Below, piece by piece: positions 59,687-64,000 of a DNA stretch of 64,000 bases (the first letter of the stretch is position 1; each line of letters opens with the position of its first letter). Origin of the DNA: Vescimonas sanitatis (GTDB taxonomy: Bacteria > Bacillota > Clostridia > Oscillospirales > Oscillospiraceae); contig NZ_JBMGPW010000002.1 of NCBI RefSeq assembly GCF_049060325.1, forward strand, positions 330,345-394,344, given 5' to 3'. The position numbers were made by a program, and so were the translations under genes. A model generated the notes under the pieces. It made no database searches. It was given only the letters and a program-made list of their open reading frames with translations, and was not told the origin of the DNA.

Positions 59687-60554
59687 ATTGTACCTCCTCG
59701 CTCATGGGCTTTTCCAGCTCCTCCGGGTGTGTCAGCAGATACTCCAGCAGCCGCACAGACTTGGAGTAGTAATAGCCGTCCGCCAACCGCTCGTCAATGG
59801 TCAGTCCCAGCTCCAGCGTCTCCCGCATGGTCACGGTGCCGTCCTCGTTGATAAACGGGGACTTCTTTTTCTCGCCGATGATGCAGAACAGCGAGCAGGT
59901 GCCCCAGTTGGTCAGGTGGTGGTATCCGCACTTCAGCTTGATGGACCCCAGGTTCGAGATGACCACAGAGCTGTAATAGGGGTCGGTGGCGATGAGGTCG
60001 GACGGCACCCAGCCGTGGCGATCCAGAAACATCAGGAACCGCACGATGGCCTTTCCCATCCACCGGGGCATCTTATTGAACATATCCATGCCCGCGGTGG
60101 AGGCATCCACCTTCTCGCTGCGGCACTCCGTCACCTGCCGGCGGATGTAGTCATGTACCTCCGTCACCGTGTCCGTCTCCTTTCCGTGCAGGAAGGCCAG
60201 CGCCTCCGCGCCCTTGTCGGAAAACTGCTTCTTCACCACGAACGCGGCGGACACCTCGTTCCGCTGATAGAAATTGCTGTTCACAATAAAGCGGTTCAGC
60301 TTCGGCCGCAGGGTGATGGTCTTCTCCAGCGCCGCCACCACGATGTGGAACATGGTGTAGGGAAAGTCCTTCTCCTCCTCGTTCTTCCTGGCCAGATACG
60401 CGTTCATGGCGGTCAGGTCCACCTTCACGGAGATATACGCCTCATTATCGCACCGGTTTGGGTAGATGATGCCGGTGATGAAGTGCAGGGAATCCAGCTC
60501 CCGCAGCAGCCGGCCGTCCTTCCGGTCTCCCCGCCGTCTCTTATAGGTCTCCAT
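59679..60554 (-). CDS. E2/chloramphenicol-acetyltransferase-fold acyltransferase-like protein, catalytic His missing
   Basis: 291 residues. It matches the 2-oxoacid dehydrogenase E2 catalytic domain fold, but where active enzymes have HxxxDG it reads E255-R-L-A-D259-G, so the catalytic His is replaced by Glu. No lipoyl domain. The gene overlaps the acyl-CoA synthetase by 8 bases, implying a joint role, perhaps a non-canonical acyltransferase or an acyl-binding partner. Catalysis by the classical route is not expected. Confidence 0.78.
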   Translation of the reverse strand: METYKRRRGDRKDGRLLRELDSLHFITGIIYPNRCDNEAYISVKVDLTAMNAYLARKNEEEKDFPYTMFHIVVAALEKTITLRPKLNRFIVNSNFYQRNEVSAAFVVKKQFSDKGAEALAFLHGKETDTVTEVHDYIRRQVTECRSEKVDASTAGMDMFNKMPRWMGKAIVRFLMFLDRHGWVPSDLIATDPYYSSVVISNLGSIKLKCGYHHLTNWGTCSLFCIIGEKKKSPFINEDGTVTMRETLELGLTIDERLADGYYYSKSVRLLEYLLTHPEELEKPMSEEVQYE

Positions 60555-60616
60555 ATGTTTCTCCTATGCAACTAATATAAATGCGAAAGTTTTACAAGCA
60601 TATCTAATATGCCATA

Positions 60617-60633
60617 TTATGTTGACAACATAA
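60617..60633. promoter_or_regulatory. 17-bp palindromic operator candidate
   Basis: TTATGTTGACAACATAA is symmetric around one central base. It lies 63 bp upstream of the E2-like/acyl-CoA synthetase operon and overlaps TTGTCA, a possible -35 on the minus strand. Confidence 0.55.
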
Positions 60634-60730
60634 ATCAACATCTTCTACCCGCACATTATACCAGCCTCCCCCCGAAAATGCTACCCCCATTTTCACACTT
60701 TACGCAATTCATACAAAAATGTTAGGCGCT

Positions 60731-60760
60731 AAAAAGGACCGGCGAGAGCCGGTCCTTTTT
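60731..60760 (-). terminator. Terminator of metal ATPase gene
   Basis: AAAAAGGACCGGC and GCCGGTCCTTTTT pair perfectly around GAGA/TCTC, 5 bp past the stop. Confidence 0.9.
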
Positions 60761-60764
60761 TCAC

Positions 60765-62648
<1,884 letters not shown>

Positions 62649-62698
62649 AGCGTTTCTCCTTTCCTGTATCCGCACCGCCGTCCCGCCCGCAGCCGGTT

Positions 62699-62882
62699 GC
62701 CTTCCCCCTTGATGGGTCGCGGTGTTGAATGACACACCTCCGTTAGCCTTCCCCTTGAGGGGGTCCGCGGTGTGAGTGGCGCACCCTCAAGCCTTCCCCT
62801 TGAGGGGTTCGCGGTGTTGAATGATGCACCCCTCAAGCCTTCCCCTTGAGGGGAAGGTGGCGCGCAGCGCCGGATGAGGTGT
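62699..62882. repeat. 46-bp tandem repeat array, four units
   Basis: Units begin at 62699, 62746, 62791 and 62837 with GCCTTCCCCTTGAGGGG; later parts read GCGGTGTTGAATGA and CACCCCTCAA. CCCCTCAAG and CTTGAGGGG of adjoining units can form a 9-bp hairpin. Two decayed units lie at 63180 and 63210. Units touch with no spacers. Confidence 0.75.
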
Positions 62883-62888
62883 AGCCGC

Positions 62889-63024
62889 GCAGCGGCGTAA
62901 GCGCATTATTTTTCTCCGACGGGGATAGTTTCGCGCCCCGGCGCGAGCTACTTTTGTCTGCGGTGACAAAAGTAGCCAAAAGCACCGCTTAGACCTGCGG
63001 TCTAAGAACCCCTCGCGCGCTATA
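62889..63024. repeat. 136-bp direct repeat, copy 1
   Basis: Nearly identical to 63714-63849. It contains two hairpins: GCTACTTTTGTC/GACAAAAGTAGC (62947-62976) and CTTAGACC/GGTCTAAG (62988-63006). Confidence 0.85.
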
Positions 63025-63519
63025 CTCAGTTGTGATTTCCCGCGTATTCTCGCGGGCATAACCTTTCGTCGTCGTTATCGGATAAAAGGACTGTGCCTGT
63101 GTTCACCGGCGCGGAGGCTGACGCGGCCGCTTGCCTCAGCCACGGTAGCCGTGTTTCGCTCCTACCGCCATCCCCCAAAGCCTTCCCCTCGAGTGGCGCA
63201 CCCCCCCAAGCCTTCCCCTTAAGGGCTTCGCGCCGTTGAATGACACGCCGGTGGCGTGTCAGATCCGCGAACCGACCGACCCGCAGGGAGACAGGTGCCC
63301 CCATACCCCCGGCGGCGTTAGCCGCCACCTACCCATTGCGGTGCTTCGCGCCGCAATGGGCGCGATTTGATAATCGCCACTCGACCAGCGCACCAACCCC
63401 TACCCTCACTGCTGTCAGCGGCAGCGGCGCAAGAGGTACAAGCGATCCCTGAACCGACAATGTTACCCACTGCACTTCATGCGCGAGTGCATACCGCCAA
63501 ATCTGCATGACCCACAGCG

Positions 63520-63666
63520 CGCCAAGGGGTCCTTAGACCGTAGGTCTAAGCGACTTTCTTTCCCACATTTCTTTCTTCGCAGAAAGAAATGTNCGCCAAG
63601 GGGTCCTTAGACCGTAGGTCTAAGCGACTTTCTTTCCCACATTTCTTTCTTCGCAGAAAGAAATGT
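63520..63666. repeat. 73-bp duplication flanking an ambiguous base
   Basis: 63520-63592 and 63594-63666 are identical, separated only by N at 63593. Each holds ACATTTCTTTC/GAAAGAAATGT and AGACC/GGTCT hairpins. Most likely a contig join in the assembly. Confidence 0.85.
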
Positions 63667-63713
63667 GGCCGCCGGAGGCCGCCTCCCCGTCAGGGGGAAA
63701 CCGACTCGCCGCC

Positions 63714-63849
63714 GCAGCGGCGCAACCGCATTATTTGTCTCCGACGGGGATAGTTTCGCGCCCCGGCGCGAGCTACTTTTGTCTGCGGTGACAAAAGTAG
63801 CCAAAAGCACCGCTTAGACCTACGGTCTAAGAACCCCTCAGCGCGCTAT
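63714..63849. repeat. 136-bp direct repeat, copy 2
   Basis: Same layout as copy 1, 825 bp away in the same orientation. The loop of the second hairpin changes from TGC to TAC while the stem is kept. Confidence 0.85.
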
Positions 63850-64000
63850 GCCTGTTCACTGCCACCCGCGCTTTCCCTCACGTAACCGGCGTTTTCCTGA
63901 TCGTTGTCGTTCCCCCGACTGTGCCAGCACAGCTTTCCGCTGCCGCTGCCTGCTACTACGGCAAAAATTATTCGTTCTGCCGTGTCGCAGGCTAAGAAAT

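Larger units (their letters stand above)
62649..64000. other. 1.35-kb repeat-rich region without genes
   Basis: Contains a 46-bp tandem array (62699-62882), two copies of a 136-bp direct repeat (62889 and 63714), a 73-bp duplication around an N (63520-63666) and several GC-rich palindromes such as TGACACGCC/GGCGTGTCA (63240-63260). No reading frame has a ribosome site or recognisable protein. Confidence 0.7.

Noticed and set aside
57881..59851. 656-codon plus-strand frame
   Set aside because: Antisense to the acyl-CoA synthetase; His/Leu/Val-rich shadow translation with no domain.
62699..62882. Regular repeats resembling a CRISPR array
   Set aside because: Units touch each other with no unique spacers, and no cas genes are in the window.

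Overview
The window looks like the chromosome of a GC-rich gut Clostridia member, most likely Oscillospiraceae. The evidence is the rpmG-secE-nusG-rplKA-rplJL cluster with a Firmicutes-type L10 leader, strong AGGAGG ribosome sites, the hypAB/flavoprotein genes, and an accessory load of DUF6550, DUF6809 and AlpA-like genes with tyrosine recombinases. Species cannot be fixed from sequence alone. One N at 63593, flanked by identical 73-nt copies, suggests a draft or metagenome assembly.

Bases 1 to about 38.8 kb are a composite genomic island that ends at an intact tRNA-Pro(TGG) (38807-38882, minus). From left to right it holds: the end of a Wadjet jetD gene, a UPF1-like helicase and a small Cys-rich protein (1-4021); decayed tRNA-Ala 5' halves, DUF6809/DUF6550 genes, a nucleotidyltransferase-fold gene and an XRE-HipA pair (4153-7748); an AlpA-like/winged-helix module with two overlapping tyrosine recombinases (8211-12262); a first ABC-three-component (ABC-3C) operon (12368-16046, minus, AT-rich); a MerR-like/AAA/PD-(D/E)XK gene (16603-18468); a second recombinase pair and a second DUF6550 gene (18657-20902); an XRE-Schlafen pair (21111-22776); a type I restriction system with a DUF4145 gene between hsdS and hsdR (22869-29759); a mobilisation module with sigma-like membrane protein, winged-helix protein, candidate oriT, RHH protein, Sel1-bearing relaxase, excisionase and integrase (29819-35806); and a second, different ABC-3C operon with an HNH effector (35857-38474, minus).

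Three kinds of non-coding structure tie the island together. First, both ABC-3C operons start from near-consensus promoters whose predicted +1 is the first base of the same ~62-nt leader. The leader has a covarying terminator-like hairpin and a possible competing antiterminator. I consider this the best candidate for an undescribed element. Second, six same-orientation ~25-bp repeats (S1) lie between cassettes. Third, a ~47-bp promoter/ribosome-site-like repeat (S2) precedes three integrases and two DUF6809/DUF6550 loci. tRNA half-genes at 4153, 4268, 16255, 38915, 39138 and 39209 look like scars of repeated integration.

From 39.3 kb onward the content is core-like: a two-component system, a GT2 glycosyltransferase, a BaiN-type flavoprotein and RuvX, the secE/nusG/ribosomal protein cluster, hypBA beside a large Fe-S flavoprotein, a divergent FadR-type regulator with its operator, a TPM-domain protein, TelA and XpaC-like proteins, a YheO-like regulator, an acyl-CoA synthetase overlapping an E2-like acyltransferase that lacks its catalytic histidine, and a P-type metal ATPase. 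The last 1.35 kb is repeat-rich and has no convincing gene.
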